Below, in pieces: positions 48,041 to 60,689 of a DNA stretch of 64,000 bases; within the stretch, counting starts at the first letter, position 1; each line of letters starts with the position of its first letter. This DNA is from Asterias rubens. Taxonomy: Eukaryota; Echinodermata; Asteroidea; Forcipulatida; Asteriidae. The stretch spans positions 10,817,857 through 10,881,856 of the forward strand of contig NC_047081.1 in assembly GCF_902459465.1 (NCBI RefSeq), in the 5' to 3' direction. Position numbers and translations under genes: made by a program. The notes under the pieces were generated by a model. That model searched no databases. It saw nothing but the letters and a program-made list of their open reading frames with translations, and was not told where the DNA came from.

Positions 48041-49384
48041 ATGGAGTTTGTACAGACTGGTTCCCGGTTCGCCCCCAGCCTCTGCAACCCAATCACGACC
48101 AGAGCAAGTACCGGGAAGGCCAAGTCGACACACCACGGGATTGCCAGACCGGTAGCGCTGAAAAGCGCCGTGTCACCGCCAGAGACAATGTGCGGATTCA
48201 ACGAAAAGGATTCGCAATTGGAGCGAACCCCAATTACGAATGACGGCCATTTTCCGAAGAAGTTGTGCGCGTGGCCCACGAGTCCGGCTGGGGCCGGGCT
48301 CGGCCACACCTTACCGGGGTTCGAATCTTCAAAAACATGGGCTGATTACTGCAGGCATTTTTCGCAGGAAAGTAACTATCATCTCGCTGGGAATTTGACG
48401 AAACCAGACGGTCAAGAGAGCATGAGTAGGACATCACACGGGAGTGAATTTGACGGTAAAAAGGATACCGCCGCGTCACCGCTCGAGGGAAAGTTACGGC
48501 AACATGCGCCCTCTGTTGACGCGTTGGACACCAGGAATGGCGGTGGTACCGGTGAGTCGAAGCGAAGTGCGTTCCGCGAGGTTGCGAGACGCCAGGGGAC
48601 CGGACTTTACGATCAGCGCACGACACCCTCGACTTGCTCCTCCTCCTCCTCCTCCCCCTCCACTTCAATATTGAGACAACGTGGAGGAGACGTGCACGAT
48701 CATCCTCAAGAAATACCAAGTGACAAAACATTACCATATAGCCTAAATTCAGCGATATCGGTTCACACTCCCCTCCTACCAAACCAATTATTCTACAGCT
48801 CCTCCTCACAACCTCTGTCAGTGTCAGCAATGGGTGGCAGCATTCCACACAACAGTACTGAACTCGGGGAACGTTTCAGGGCGCCATCTTTGATCCCAGT
48901 GAAGCAACAACTACACGCAGATTTCGTGAAATACACCCCGGACAAACATCACAGAAATCCGTACAGCCCCGGGGCCAAGGTGTCCCAAATCAACACCAGC
49001 CCGATCAGGGATACGTCTGCTCTCCATTTTGGAGCATTTCAAAACAACGCCCCCACCGGCAAGATGATGAACTCTTTGCCAGTTCCATGGCAACAACAGC
49101 CGGTTTTCCCCGCTGGTGTCCTGCCGCTTTCATCCAGCGTTGCAACGCCCCAGTACGACAATTGGTGCGCAAAATGCAACGCAAGCTTTCGAATGACGAG
49201 CGATCTTGTTTACCACATGAGAACGCAACACAAACGGTCGGCCGAGGGAAGTAGCGCCACCAATGACAAACCTGGCACCAAGCGCTCTGCAGAGGAGAAA
49301 CTGAAGTGCGACTTCTGTGGGGAGACGTTCAGAGAGCGCCACCACTTGACGAGGCACATGACGTCACACAACAACAATGAATAA
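48041..49384 (+). CDS. PRDM8: PRDM8/ZNF488-like zinc-finger transcription regulator, PR-less 447-codon frame
   Basis: Two C-terminal C2H2 fingers identify the family. Finger 1 runs C376-C379-H392-H397 (NWCAKCNASFRMTSDLVYHM) and finger 2 C423-C426-H439-H443 (EEKLKCDFCGETFRERHHL), ending HMTSHNNNE. Vertebrate PRDM8 and ZNF488 end in almost the same sequence. An internal KRSAFREV (174-181) matches the KRSAFVEV segment of PRDM8. In vertebrates these proteins are nuclear repressors working with bHLH factors in neural cells. The start ATG has a good context (ACCATGG) and an in-frame TAA lies just upstream, so this exon alone gives a complete protein without the PR domain or the first, N-terminal finger of PRDM8. 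A PR-containing isoform could still splice into an internal acceptor such as GTTTGTACAG at 48,048-48,055. The middle is Ser/Pro-rich and disordered (SSSSSPSTS near 205). Confidence 0.88.
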   Translation: MEFVQTGSRFAPSLCNPITTRASTGKAKSTHHGIARPVALKSAVSPPETMCGFNEKDSQLERTPITNDGHFPKKLCAWPTSPAGAGLGHTLPGFESSKTWADYCRHFSQESNYHLAGNLTKPDGQESMSRTSHGSEFDGKKDTAASPLEGKLRQHAPSVDALDTRNGGGTGESKRSAFREVARRQGTGLYDQRTTPSTCSSSSSSPSTSILRQRGGDVHDHPQEIPSDKTLPYSLNSAISVHTPLLPNQLFYSSSSQPLSVSAMGGSIPHNSTELGERFRAPSLIPVKQQLHADFVKYTPDKHHRNPYSPGAKVSQINTSPIRDTSALHFGAFQNNAPTGKMMNSLPVPWQQQPVFPAGVLPLSSSVATPQYDNWCAKCNASFRMTSDLVYHMRTQHKRSAEGSSATNDKPGTKRSAEEKLKCDFCGETFRERHHLTRHMTSHNNNE

Positions 49385-49971
49385 TTTATGTCCCTTCTTG
49401 TGGGATATTACGAAAACGACATCTAAAATTTCTGGTCTGTTCTCCATATTCAAACATTGCCTGTTTTCTGCGCCGAGATAATGGCCGAGTTAGTTCGGGC
49501 GGTGTTTTCTTGGCACGAGGGAGCTGTTCGCACGTGCGCCCGAACGATGAGAACGAGACCCGAGAACAATACACTCGCTACAATACACTCGCTACAATAT
49601 CACACACGACCTTTCATCGGGGGTTTCGAAAACAAAAATGGCGGCAGCATCTCAAGGAGAACGAGTAAATTAGTTTAAAATGACTATAAAATAGATTGTT
49701 ATAGTTAATTTTAATCAATTGAAAGTTAACATTAATCTAGACTACAGTCTAGTCATCATCCCAAAGAAATAGGTCGAAAGGTTGTCTCTTTCTACCGTCA
49801 GGTTTCCGACACTTACAAAAACCAGCCTATTTTTTTGAGTTGACGTGCCGCGTGGTCACATTAATTGACCATGAGTAGTACCGAATCAATATTGGAGGCT
49901 CTAATCACATCGTCGTTTGAGCGGATGAAACAAGAACGGTGATCCTACTTGTTCGTTCTCGATTATCCAAA

Positions 49972-49977
49972 AATAAA
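49972..49977 (+). terminator. Candidate polyadenylation signal of the PRDM8-like gene
   Basis: First AATAAA after the stop codon, about 590 bases downstream. No GT-rich element was verified. Confidence 0.3.
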
Positions 49978-52900
49978 CAGCCCGTACTCGGCCATTGAGT
50001 CTAAGTAGCGCCCTCTACTGCCATGTTTAGTAGACTGGATTACGTATCGTCAACATTTTAGTGCGGCCAAGGACCACCCATAGATTTCTGTACCTGCGAC
50101 ATGACACCGCACGTGTTTGTTGTGATTATCACAAAGAAATGAATGTGTTGCTCTTGATGGCTTTTGAAAACTCATAAACATTCTCTTTTGTGGTTAAACG
50201 CGAAGTCATCTTTTACTTTGCTAAAAAAGGCACATAACCGCTCTATCAAGACTTTGAAAAATTGTCCTTACTCGGTGGTTACGTACGTTGTGCAATTGCA
50301 TTACACTGCACTTCCAATATTGCAATTAGAGAAGAGAGAGTCAGAAATTAGGTTTGATGGGTTCGATTCCCACAAAATATTCATGCTGGTTTTTTTATAG
50401 ATCACTGTAGTTGAACACAATAATCATGGGTTTTTAATCATTGCACCACGCAATACGCGGCAACAAAAGATGGCAGCCAAATGCAAAGGTGTCTATTCAA
50501 ATTATTGTCACGATGACATAATCACGATATTGTGATGATGACGTCAAGGGAAATGTGCCATCGGTGTTCTATTCTTTATTATTATGAAGTTGATGAAATA
50601 AAACAAGATGGCTGCAACACGACTAAAGTATTATTACAACAATGTGTATGTTATTATTATCATGATTTAATCCATAAAATTGTTTGTAATATCAACAGCT
50701 CTCTGGTACTCTATGGTAATACCAAGTTTTATAGCCATTAAATTTTGGAGTAGGCCTATTTTTACCAAAGGTGTAACCTTTAAAACACAGTAAACCCGAA
50801 CACATACGCATCCAATGTCAATGAAGAGATTGTTTGAAGATTGAGACCAGAAAAAGAATAACTTCAACAAGGTCAAGTATCCGTTTTCCAAACAAAGAAA
50901 CCAAACACTCAAACGCAGTAGTAAATTCCACGACTGGTTTACCAAAACTCACACCACAGTTTTAGACACCCCCAATTATCGCGTAAACCTATTATCATGC
51001 CATATAATCAACGCAATTAGTCCATTACAAAATTACCCCATTCAATATAAATCAATAACATTGAACCACATGAGACACCCACAGTAGGGGAACACATTGT
51101 GCAGGAAATATTACTGCCCCCATATCCTACATATAAATAACTTATCACCTTTATATAAAACTGTGTTTTAGTTGCCCCAGTTGGCAGAAAATTTATAGTG
51201 TGACATCCAACAATAAAAACGCAACACTCCCGAACAATTCCAGTGGTTGACCGTAACACCACTCATCACCCTACCGACAACTCTTACAAATCTTAGGCGA
51301 GCCAGTTTACATCCAATCGGGGCGACATTATTTAAAGACCGGACCGCAAAACAATTTGGGTGCGAGACGAACTTGCACAAGGTTTTACTGGAGTGATAGC
51401 ATAATATTGATTGTGCTCTCGGCGGGTTGGCGGTTTCGGTGGGGAAGGAGCCTAGGACCGCCGACTGAAACCTTTCGTCACCCGCAGCCTATGCGAGCGA
51501 CCGGAACTCCAAAAAAAAAAAAAATTGAGAACAATTTATAAACAGGAAATCTTTTGAAAGTTATTTATTCAGTAAGACGATACTCAAATAACTCTTTATA
51601 TAACTTGCTATAGTCATACCATGGAGTCTCGTGCGGCACTTGCTTCCGAGGGAATGCAGTGGAGAGGGGTGGGCGGGGCAACTGGAATTGTGGGAGACAG
51701 AAACCTGCCTACGGTGGTTGTTGTCGTTAAAATGGTATTCCGCACAGCGCCGTTTAGGGAGAGGGGTACAATAGTGTGCACCGATTTAACTACGGTGGCA
51801 CTTCTGACAAAGTTTCCAAATGCGTATTTATAAAAAAAAAAACTCCAGTGCACGTTTTAATGTCTGACATTATTGGGGAAAAAATAGTTTGAACATATCG
51901 AAACAAAAGCTAAGATCTTAAATGGGATTGGGCGTGGACATTAACTAGGCCTGGGGTGGGGGCACACATCCCCTCCCCCGTACTACAGGCACTTCTGAAT
52001 AATAATATTACCTTTACCAATTGGTGCAAATGACACAGAAGTCCAGCAGTCCGTTCGAACCAAGCCAAGATATGTCTCTGTTAACTGCTTCATGCCGTGT
52101 GAATACATGGAACAGCCTTCCCATTATAGTGACTGTCGAAATGGTGCGGCCATGTTGTTTCTTTCTGCTCATCTGATCGCGGGCTAAACCAACTCGTCAC
52201 GTTTTAAGAGCAAAACCCTATGCTCGGACCCCTTCCACTAACATCAAACGCGGCTATTGTCTGCCACAACCGCCATTTAGGGTATCTAAAGCACGAAAAA
52301 CTATAGTATAATTTGTCTATTATGACCGCCGCAGTGTATTTGGGCCGTATCCGAATTGTTGGCTACAGCCACGGGTTCAGCTGTCAATAACATTCTTTAA
52401 TGCTCATTGCATAAAGACCATAAAAAAGGAATGATGCTCCAGAACAGACCATGCATGCCTGATGTGGGAAGAGGGTCCCCCCCCCCCCCCCCACAATTTC
52501 CCCAAACTTCATTACATCTTTTTTCCCCAAGTGTACAAAAGTACCCTTCCTAATATCCTTCTTAACATTCCTGAGATTCAAAGCAAACAATGAAGACACC
52601 ATAGTGGTCTGGCGGGAATTTCTGTGACCCCCCCCCCCCACACCCCGCCCCAGTGAATACGGCGAGCTGTGACTAAACTTCTTCTAAATAGCGCCCTCTT
52701 TTGAATTATCCTCCTACAGCCGGTAGCCCAAGTTGATTCCAAATAATGGGGGACTGAATCACAGGCGGACATAAATCCCTGGCACACCGGAACCTCAGCT
52801 TCGCTCCTTCCTTTGTCTCTCGGATGTTTTCGACTTTGGTCTTCGCAAGGCTGGCCTCTATCAGACAAACACCTTGGCCTATAGTGATTTTAAAGTAAAG

Positions 52901-55900
52901 GTGTCATTGGATTTGTTTGTTTTTTATTAGGTCTCCGTCATGACACATTTACGGACCTTTTCACAAACCATTAAATTAACACTTTTGTGCAAGCGGAAGT
53001 AAACCCAGGGGTGAAAGTCATTACTAACGAAAAAGTCTGAAACTTGGATACAAATTCAAAGGTATGTTGAAATGATGGCATTTCTACCGTATGGTAACCC
53101 CTGGGGTTGTTGATTCCAAGAAGCTTTTGAAAACAGCATCCAAAGCACTAGAGAAATAGACCAATAAGCAGGATTTCTTTATTTGTGGAAACAAATATTG
53201 TCTGATTTTCTTCACCAGGCCGACATAAAAAGTCTGAATTCAGCTAAAAATCTGAACAATTTCATCCCTGTAAACCACACACTACTTGCTTTGAAACCTC
53301 ACACAGGGTTTTCTGACAACTCGGTGTATGTATATCACCTTGTAGCCCCCTTCTTAAAATGTATACCAAAAAATTCTGACAAATCAGCCACAAGTAAAAT
53401 CTAGCATCTTTGTCCCTTTTGACATTCACTATTTTTCCCCATAGTGTTTCCCTTTCCTCTCACTCTTAATTCTTAAGGTACAAATTATCTAAAAACTTGC
53501 GTCTTTCTGCGAAAAATTCAGCTCAACAATAATGTTCATTTTGAGCTTCCGTAGAACAGGTAGCGCGAGACAAAATAAAATATCAAAAAGTAAATTCTTC
53601 ATCTCAGTATATACTTTATCTTTTAATGACGAGAAGATTCATTATATATACACGCTTAATAAATTACATAATTATGATAACCACATTCTTGAATAATTAA
53701 AAACAAAAAGTTGATATAAATATACGTACTGAAAGATTGTACAAAAAATTCTTATGTTTTTTGTAATAAAATTATTATTATTATTACTGAATTAATTTAC
53801 TTTTTTTGTTAAAATGTTTGCATCGCGTCCGAGACGGGTTTGGTAAGAGTATACAAAGCTTGGTAACTACTGCGGCAAAGCGCCCTCAAGTTAATGTACA
53901 CAAGATATAATATAAAATATATAAATATATTGCAATAGGCAATGCATAGTATATTTGTAGTCGTTTATTGTCGGTTTCATTTCAGTGACATGTATATAAA
54001 ACACAAAATAGTACCAGCTGTGCTTGTTTTGTTTGTGTTCTAATGGATTGTTTCGAAAGCAGTTTCTGTCAAAATCAGAGATACTGCATATCATGTTTTC
54101 CAACCCTTGTTCTTTCTAGAAGGAATATTTGAATTGAATGAATGAATATGATATACACCTTTTGTTTTGTGTTGAATTGAATTTCTCCCCTCTTTCCCAG
54201 GTTCAAGATTTGAGCAACCCGACATTACATTGTAAGATAACATTCTTTTTTTACATTGTTTCATTAAAAAGACGTTTAGAAAAATATACATTTTATTGAA
54301 GTCGAGTTTTTCATGTTCGTGCCGAAAAGTTAATCAATTATTTACAGCAACCTTAAACGTATCAACCCATTTACTTTGTATAATGTTCTTTACAAAGAAA
54401 AATATCCCACTAGAGCACACAAATTGTTCACGTTCACATCTCCTTGCTTGGTCCTTTTCGCGAAAGGCAACTTTTGCAGGCAACTTGGAGGCAACCAGCT
54501 GCAGTGCATGCTACAGGACCACTATGGTAGCACATGAGTCATTTTTCAAACAGTGTCTTACGATCCCCAAGAAGTTTATGAGAACATTCAAATGTACATG
54601 CCATTTCTTCGTGAACGTTGTCTGGAACTGGTTGCCTGTAAATTGTCTCGTGTGTCACATGTGGCTTAAACTGAATATGAAGGAGAAATAGTATGGATGC
54701 CAAAAATCAAAATTAGAAAACATTCCACACGCACAAAAACTGTATATTTCTTTACGAGTTGGTGAAGAAGCACATCGTTAAAAAATGAACAATTTGAAAT
54801 TTTGGTATGGAAAAATAGACAACATTATTTTTTAAGTTAGACAAAAACCAAAACGGGCAATGTTCTTTAGAAGCTTTCGAAAAGGAAACCGTTGGAAAAA
54901 CGGACCATTTGGTATGGAAAATAAACCACATTTTGGTTTCACAACCAACCTATTAAATGGTCTACTTTTCAGGGGGTCATTTTTAGGCCAGGCGTCAAAT
55001 CCAGCCGTCATACCTCTGGCGTGACGGCCATCAAACCATAGTCAAACCGTGCCGCCAAGACGAAAATGATTACAAACCGACTGGTATCACGTTTAACCCA
55101 CAACGTGTCAGGGGTCACGTTCAAATTCGTGTTTGGGTAACCCGGCCCGCCCTTTTCTTTTTCTTGGCCGCAGAATGACGATAATTACAACTGTCGGCTT
55201 TTACCCGTAAACGAACTTTATTGTTTTCTGAGTATTAGTTGTGAGGGCAAAAGGGGGCCATGTTAACCATGGCTAGACGCCTTGGTTGGTGGTTCTGTGG
55301 TCTACACAGTTTAGTTCCAAGTGAGTGGTGATTAACATGCTGCTATTACAACACAAAAATGACATAAATGGAAACTTTATTGATGACTTTAATGGGAACC
55401 AATACTGTCTTAAAGATCGTTAAAAGAGTATTTGGCGTATTAAGCTTATCGTTGGTGTTGTCTATGGACTATGACACGGTTTTAAATCGCTGTTTAAACT
55501 TTTAACCATAACAAACTTGCCAAATACAGTTCACCATTTTTTTCAACGGTGCTCAACCCAATAAAAGGAAGTGTAAGTCCATGTCCAGATTGGCGGCTAC
55601 GGCTAAATGGACGCGATATTGTGCGTTGAAGCATATACGATATCCTTAGCAACATCCATAGCAACAGTCGTAGCCGTAGCCACACTTTCAAAAGCAGACT
55701 AAGATAAGGGATTGGAAGTGATAGCGGCTTGGCTACTTTTACTCGTACTATAGTTATTAATAATGAGCCATTTAGGTTGGGTACCATGTTCGATGTTGAA
55801 GCTTATTACCTAAATTCATTAACGGGACCAGACCATTATCTCTTCGTTGGTTTCGCAACGGAAACGAAACACATGTTTGCATCATGACGTAAGACAGTTT

Positions 55901-56080
55901 AAACATTGGTAAAGAAGTTTCGGTTATTGTGCTGTGGTTAACTTGCCGTGAATAAATAAGCTGTTAACTTGTAAAAGTTACTTGAATACATCATGCAGAA
56001 AGCTTGCCTGGTATCCAGTTGGTAATAATAATTGCCCAACCCAAAGGCCAAGTTCAAAAAACCTCTTGTACATCACACCT

Positions 56081-56099
56081 TTTATTTTCCCAATTTATT
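56081..56099 (-). terminator. Candidate polyadenylation signals of the oxidase-like gene
   Basis: Two AATAAA hexamers on the minus strand (56,081-56,086 and 56,094-56,099) about 200 bases after the stop. They are the nearest ones and well placed. Confidence 0.45.
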
Positions 56100-56292
56100 G
56101 TACACTTGCACTTTCCTCTCGCGCTCAATCGCCTCCGGCTACTATTAAGGAATGTTTTTTATCTCGATTGGATACTCCTGCGCCGGTTTTTGCTTTCCCC
56201 AATAATATTACACCCAGGACCCAAAGCCATCTGCGTGCGAACTGCGAACCCACACCGAGAAGGTAAGAGACTCGGAACAATGGCGCCTCTTG

Positions 56293-56841
56293 TTACCGCG
56301 TGACGTCACTAGGGGGATGGGATGACACCGTGTCTGTTAGTTCAACAGTGATGTTGCTGTGTTCCGGGACCAGACTAACCCCGGTCGACCGTGCCGGCTG
56401 CGAGACGATCACATCTGACACGGTTACAGAGCCAGAACAACGGCAGCCCTCTCCTAGCTCCGCGGTGCCCGGGTGAGGGCAGTCATCGGATCCGGGGCGG
56501 GGGGACCTTTCCGGGGACCCCTCTCTCCTCTGTTCATTGTTGGCGGTCGGGGAGCTCCTCACACCCCGTGCCCCCTCCACCTCCTCATCCTCCCGATCCC
56601 GCAGGTGGAAATCATCAAACCCGCATTTCCTCGTGAACTCGTTGTCGAAAGTGCCGTCCCTGTTGAACAGCACGTAGACTCGCCTCCATTTATCGAGGTG
56701 CGGGTACAGTCTATCGACTCGGTTGTAACTCAGGAAGTTATTCTTGCTCCAGTGCGGACGGGCTCGGTACTTACTGAAGAGAAAATCTTCCAACTTCTTG
56801 TGGAACTCGTCGATACCGTAGGCACCAGGGAGAAATGGAAC
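56293..56841 (-). CDS. Sugar-lactone oxidase-like flavoprotein, last exon (HWxK motif and tail)
   Basis: Acceptor TCTTTTTTACAG lies just before 56,841 (phase 0) and TAA is at 56,293-56,295, giving 182 residues. The exon opens VPFLPGAYGIDEF and contains RPHWSKNNF (H codon at 56,752-56,754), then VDRLYP and FNRDGTFDNEF. This is the C-terminus of the D-arabinono-/L-gulono-lactone oxidase (ALO) domain, whose HWxK motif contacts the FAD region in the vanillyl-alcohol-oxidase superfamily. The last ~110 residues form a charged, Ser/Pro-rich tail (REDEEVEG, then RSPRPGSDDC) that lactone oxidases do not normally have. Exons at 60.8, 62.2 and 63.0 kb join with matching phases. Oxidation of an aldonolactone or similar sugar substrate is likely from the family, but the exact substrate is unknown. 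Confidence 0.85.
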   Translation of the reverse strand, partial: VPFLPGAYGIDEFHKKLEDFLFSKYRARPHWSKNNFLSYNRVDRLYPHLDKWRRVYVLFNRDGTFDNEFTRKCGFDDFHLRDREDEEVEGARGVRSSPTANNEQRREGSPERSPRPGSDDCPHPGTAELGEGCRCSGSVTVSDVIVSQPARSTGVSLVPEHSNITVELTDTVSSHPPSDVTR

Positions 56842-57189
56842 CTGTAAAAAAAGATGATCAAAACTATAAATCAACACCCGGTTATGATATACATGGGGAA
56901 TTGATTGATCCACAGATACCAAAATAACACCCATGTGGATACCCTGGCATTTTGCAACCTTGTTCGCCCCGAGGGTGTGCAAGGCCAGGTTGCAGGTTTT
57001 GTCACGTAACTTCCCTACATATTTTCCTATTGGGGAGCGATTTTTTTATTGTGGGATCCCTTTTTTCTAGGGACGTACCGCTGGGATTGCAGCCCTGCTA
57101 TGAAAACGAGCGCGGCAGCTGATAGCAGAGCAAAGGGGAGTGTTGTGGTGGTGTCAAATAATGTTTCCTAAAGGCTCCTGGGCAAAATA

Positions 57190-57520
57190 GAGAGAGAGAG
57201 AGAGAGGGGATTTCTTTTGGAGGGGTTTAATTGTGGGGGATACCGCCATCACCGGGTCAATATGTCAGGTAGCGAGCTTGCCCACCACCGAGCGGCCTGT
57301 CGCCGGCAGCCGTGCCCCGGCTCGCGAACGTGCCTCGCCCCGCGTTGGCGACCACACCACTACCGGCTGGTCGGAACCCGCGTTAATTTGTGGCAACAAA
57401 AACTCCGGCCGGTTTGGAGAACGGAAGCGGCACTCTGCGTGCCAGAGACCCTCACGGCAATCTGGGACTGGCGGGGAGAACGGAGACAAAACCGTGTCAT
57501 AATGAACATTTGAGAATCAA
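57190..57520. other. GA repeat and GC-rich block inside the oxidase intron
   Basis: (AG)n at 57,190-57,206 is followed by about 270 bp rich in CG (for example GCCGGCAGCCGTGCCCCGGC), open in at least three frames on both strands (74-98 codons). It might be an unrecognised exon, a CpG island or a transposon piece. No domain and no convincing exon borders were seen. Confidence 0.3.
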
Positions 57521-60456
57521 AGCTGTGAGAATGTCATTAAGGGGGTAGAGGTGTGTGTTTACGCGGGTGTTTGTTTGGTTGACATAAAGTGGGTGACATT
57601 AGAATAACAGATCCCTACCACAGTGCAATGCACCTCTCCCCGTGACAACTAAATCCAGGTGAACTGGTGACCCTATTCGTCAGGAAGAAGAGCAAGAAAC
57701 CATTTTGGTACAGTTTTTAGTTTAATTATCGTGACATGTCATTAAGTAAGCCATTTTAATACATTCTGTCGCCATTTTGAATTTCTTGAAGCATGATCGA
57801 AAGCCACAACAAACTAGTGGTATTTTATCGAGTTTGAAAACGTAAGGTTCGTTAACGCAGTTTAAAATCTTTGCAATTGTTTTTTTTTTTTTTTACGGCA
57901 CTACTTGAACGTTTTCATTCAGAAATGTTTGTAAACAAATATATTTCGCGAATTCAACTGTACACATCACTACATGCAAAAGTTGTCAAGCAAGCCAGAA
58001 TGAGACAACACCCTACATAATGCCATCTCAAAATGGGCATGGGAATATGCATTTCTTCGGCAAAAAACAGTGCCGTGAAAGATTACAACCCAATAGGTCA
58101 AACGATCACCTGGATCAGTCTCATCCCCGGGGGCTATTTTTAGTATCTTGACCACCAAGCGTTCAAAATGGCTCCAACTTCGACCCCACTAAACCTTTGT
58201 CACGCAATGTGCCATTTATACCTCGTGGGTAGCCGTACCCTGGACTCAATTTGCACAGGCCGTTGGTGATGAGAATAGAAAGGTACCAGTCTATTTTTCA
58301 ACCCCCACCTCAATTTCGTCCCACGTGGTTTTTTTTTTTATAGCAGAAAACAAAGATGGCCGATAATTATGCAATTACTTTTTGTTCAGTAGCAGTGTCA
58401 AGTTTAATCTTGTAGGAAAAACAACCATTAAACAGCCATCAAATATTTTCACTTCAGTGCATTGTCTGATAGTTCCCAACTCATAAGGTTTTGATAATCA
58501 CGTATTCCAAACTTGTTGGATAGCAGCAAGACTAAAGCCATCTATAATCTTTGGTAAGCACTGATAGATCATTTTGATATAATTTCTGCCTCTAATTATG
58601 CTACTGCATGTTCAGCATGTTAACTTTTGATATTTGTTGGTGCTCTTTAAAACTTGTGCGAACAATGCAGTTTCTTCTTTTTGGAGATTCATAACGTTTT
58701 TTCATGTATTATGTCTTACAGTCAAGTATGCAGATAGACTTTCACACCAACTCAACTGGAGAACTTGTTATACACTCTCAAAACAACCTCAATACAATAA
58801 TGCTTTATAAAAACCGACAAATTTCTACCAGACAAAAAAAAAGGAGCTCGACAAGACAATGTAATCAACACTTTGACAAAGTTTTATCTGACAAAACAAA
58901 AACCAGCCACAACAAAACCCTGGACAATTCGGAAATCCAAATCCGATACTTTAGTTGCAATTATCGAGGGTTTCTCGGGTGCTTTATTGTCAAATTAGGC
59001 GACAACTCTAGACTTAACTACTGGCGATAGATTCCATCAGTGACTGCATTATGGCCATTAAAGCACGACACGGAACGCGAATCGTATGACATTTAAAGGT
59101 AAGACACAAATTCAAAAATTCTCGAAAAAAAAAATTAGTTTTTAAAAAGTTTTTGTTTAAAGATATGTTGTTCAAAGAAGACTCAGTTATTACATTGAAA
59201 AAAGTTTTCACTCAACGGGTAATTTTAAAATGATTTTGGTTTCTAAAAGAAAAAATTACTACAGATGAACTTGAACCAGTGCTCTACAAACATGAGCTAT
59301 AGGCCCAATGTTGGCTGTATCACTGTTGTGTCAATGTCTTTATGGGGTTGCCAGTCAGAAGACATTAAACATCTTATTGCTGTATAACCAGGGATCACAA
59401 ACAAGTTTAAGAAACAACTTGGGAAGTGCCAACTGAGGGGTAATTTGTTCTGATATTTTGTCTTATAGTGAAACTTTCACGGATTGTCATGAACAATATT
59501 TCCGTCTGATGGAAGCAAATCTTGTTCGAGAAATATTGTACCTCACCGCTCGCTATTTATTTGTTTATTTTCCTAGTTGTTTATGTTTTTGATCGGGAAG
59601 CCCTCTAATTTCTTGAAATTGTCTCAGAATATTTGTACGAGGTTTGTCAATCGAAAACAAGAGAGTGAACTATTTCTTCTAACTGCCGACCATACCTTTA
59701 AATCAACGGAACCGCGCCAGGACCCCGCCACAAATTGAATAAAAAAATAACAACCATAGTTCCCTTTTTTAATGATAATGTCCACTGTGACAATAACACC
59801 TCAATCTTTCCACCAGCTGATAAAATTGAAACTTTAATAGAAAGATCAGCCCCAAACTGGGAAGTACCTTCCCCACATAGTCTTACAATCTCCATGATAC
59901 CATGCCAGGCCAGAAGTGTCCCTGCTTGTTTCCCTAACAAATTACAGTTAATTTCCCTTGGGATGTATATAATATCTGCCAAGTACCCGTGAACCAAAAA
60001 AAAAAAAAAAAGGAAAACTTTGTAGTCAATGTCATATTTCTGTGCAGCTTTTATTGTTATCGTGTATTAATTTATGACGAATAAATTCCAAACAGAAAAA
60101 TAGAAAGTGGAATTGTTGCTGCTTGAAACGACTTTTTGATTAAATCAATTTAGATTCTTCTTTTTTTTGCTAGCCCACGCAAATTTAATTGCAGAGTGAC
60201 CGTAAGAGAGAGTCTTTGGGAGCAATGTGTTCATTGTTTCAAACTGGATAGGTTTGAAATTATGCGAGTTTGTTTGCAAATCTTTTAAGAAAATCACCAG
60301 ACATCAGAGCCCAAAATACAAATAGCTACACAACTGTACAATAATTGGGCGATTTTGCCTGGATGTATTGCGTGCGTGGGTAACCATGGAATATTGACAA
60401 AATGGTCGCTACTCGAACTTGCCCCTTAAAATGTGACCAAAGCGAGACTGGAAGGG

Positions 60457-60605
60457 AATGGGAGACTTTTGGGACGCTTGGTGGCAGCAGACTTACCGGG
60501 TAAACTCAATTTTTCTCGGTCATGTGCGCACGCTCAGAACTACGTAAACAATGGCAATTTACCTGGTAAGTCTGCTGCCACCTAGCGTCCCAAAGTCTCC
60601 TATTG
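60457..60605. mobile_element. Small palindromic MITE, family B, copy 3
   Basis: AATGGGAGACTTTTGGGACG and CGTCCCAAAGTCTCCTATTG are the inverted ends, and ACTTACCGGGTAAA / TTTACCTGGTAAGT the inner arms. It is the best-preserved copy in the window and sits about 90 bp past the donor of the 60.8-kb exon. Confidence 0.8.
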
Positions 60606-60689
60606 CCATGGTCGCTTTTATACTCTTAAAAAAAACAGTTATCAAGTCTCTTTTATACTCTTACAAAAAAAAGTTATCAAGTCTCTTAC

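Larger units (their letters stand above)
49385..56292. other. Intergenic region between PRDM8-like and oxidase-like genes
   Basis: The two genes converge here, so it should hold both 3' UTRs. No coding exon was recognised. Features are long C-runs at 52.48 and 52.63 kb, (TTA)n at 53.77 kb, and an imperfect inverted repeat at 55.59-55.68 kb (GGCGGCTACGGCTA / TAGCCGTAGCC). Open frames of 60-130 codons show no domain signature. Confidence 0.6.
56842..60689. other. Intron of the oxidase-like gene
   Basis: Lies between GT at 60,689-60,688 and AG at 56,843-56,842 (minus strand). It contains one family B MITE and a CpG-rich block at 57.2-57.5 kb that is open in several frames. I recognise no protein in that block. 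Confidence 0.7.

Noticed and set aside
48234..48848. 204-codon minus-strand frame opposite the PRDM8-like gene
   Set aside because: It is the antisense shadow of a recognised coding sequence and shows no domain of its own.
50340..50380. GGGTTCGATTCCCAC, a tRNA B-box-like sequence
   Set aside because: No A-box, anticodon arm or acceptor pairing is present at the right distances, so it is not a tRNA gene and is too little to call a SINE.
54296..54691. 131-codon plus-strand frame, Cys- and Phe-rich
   Set aside because: No recognisable domain, no exon borders, local AT-rich composition, and no neighbour context. It is most likely a chance open frame.
59698..59997. Overlapping 99- and 85-codon frames on opposite strands
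   Set aside because: Both strands are open, but neither product is recognisable, and no splice or start evidence exists inside this oxidase intron.
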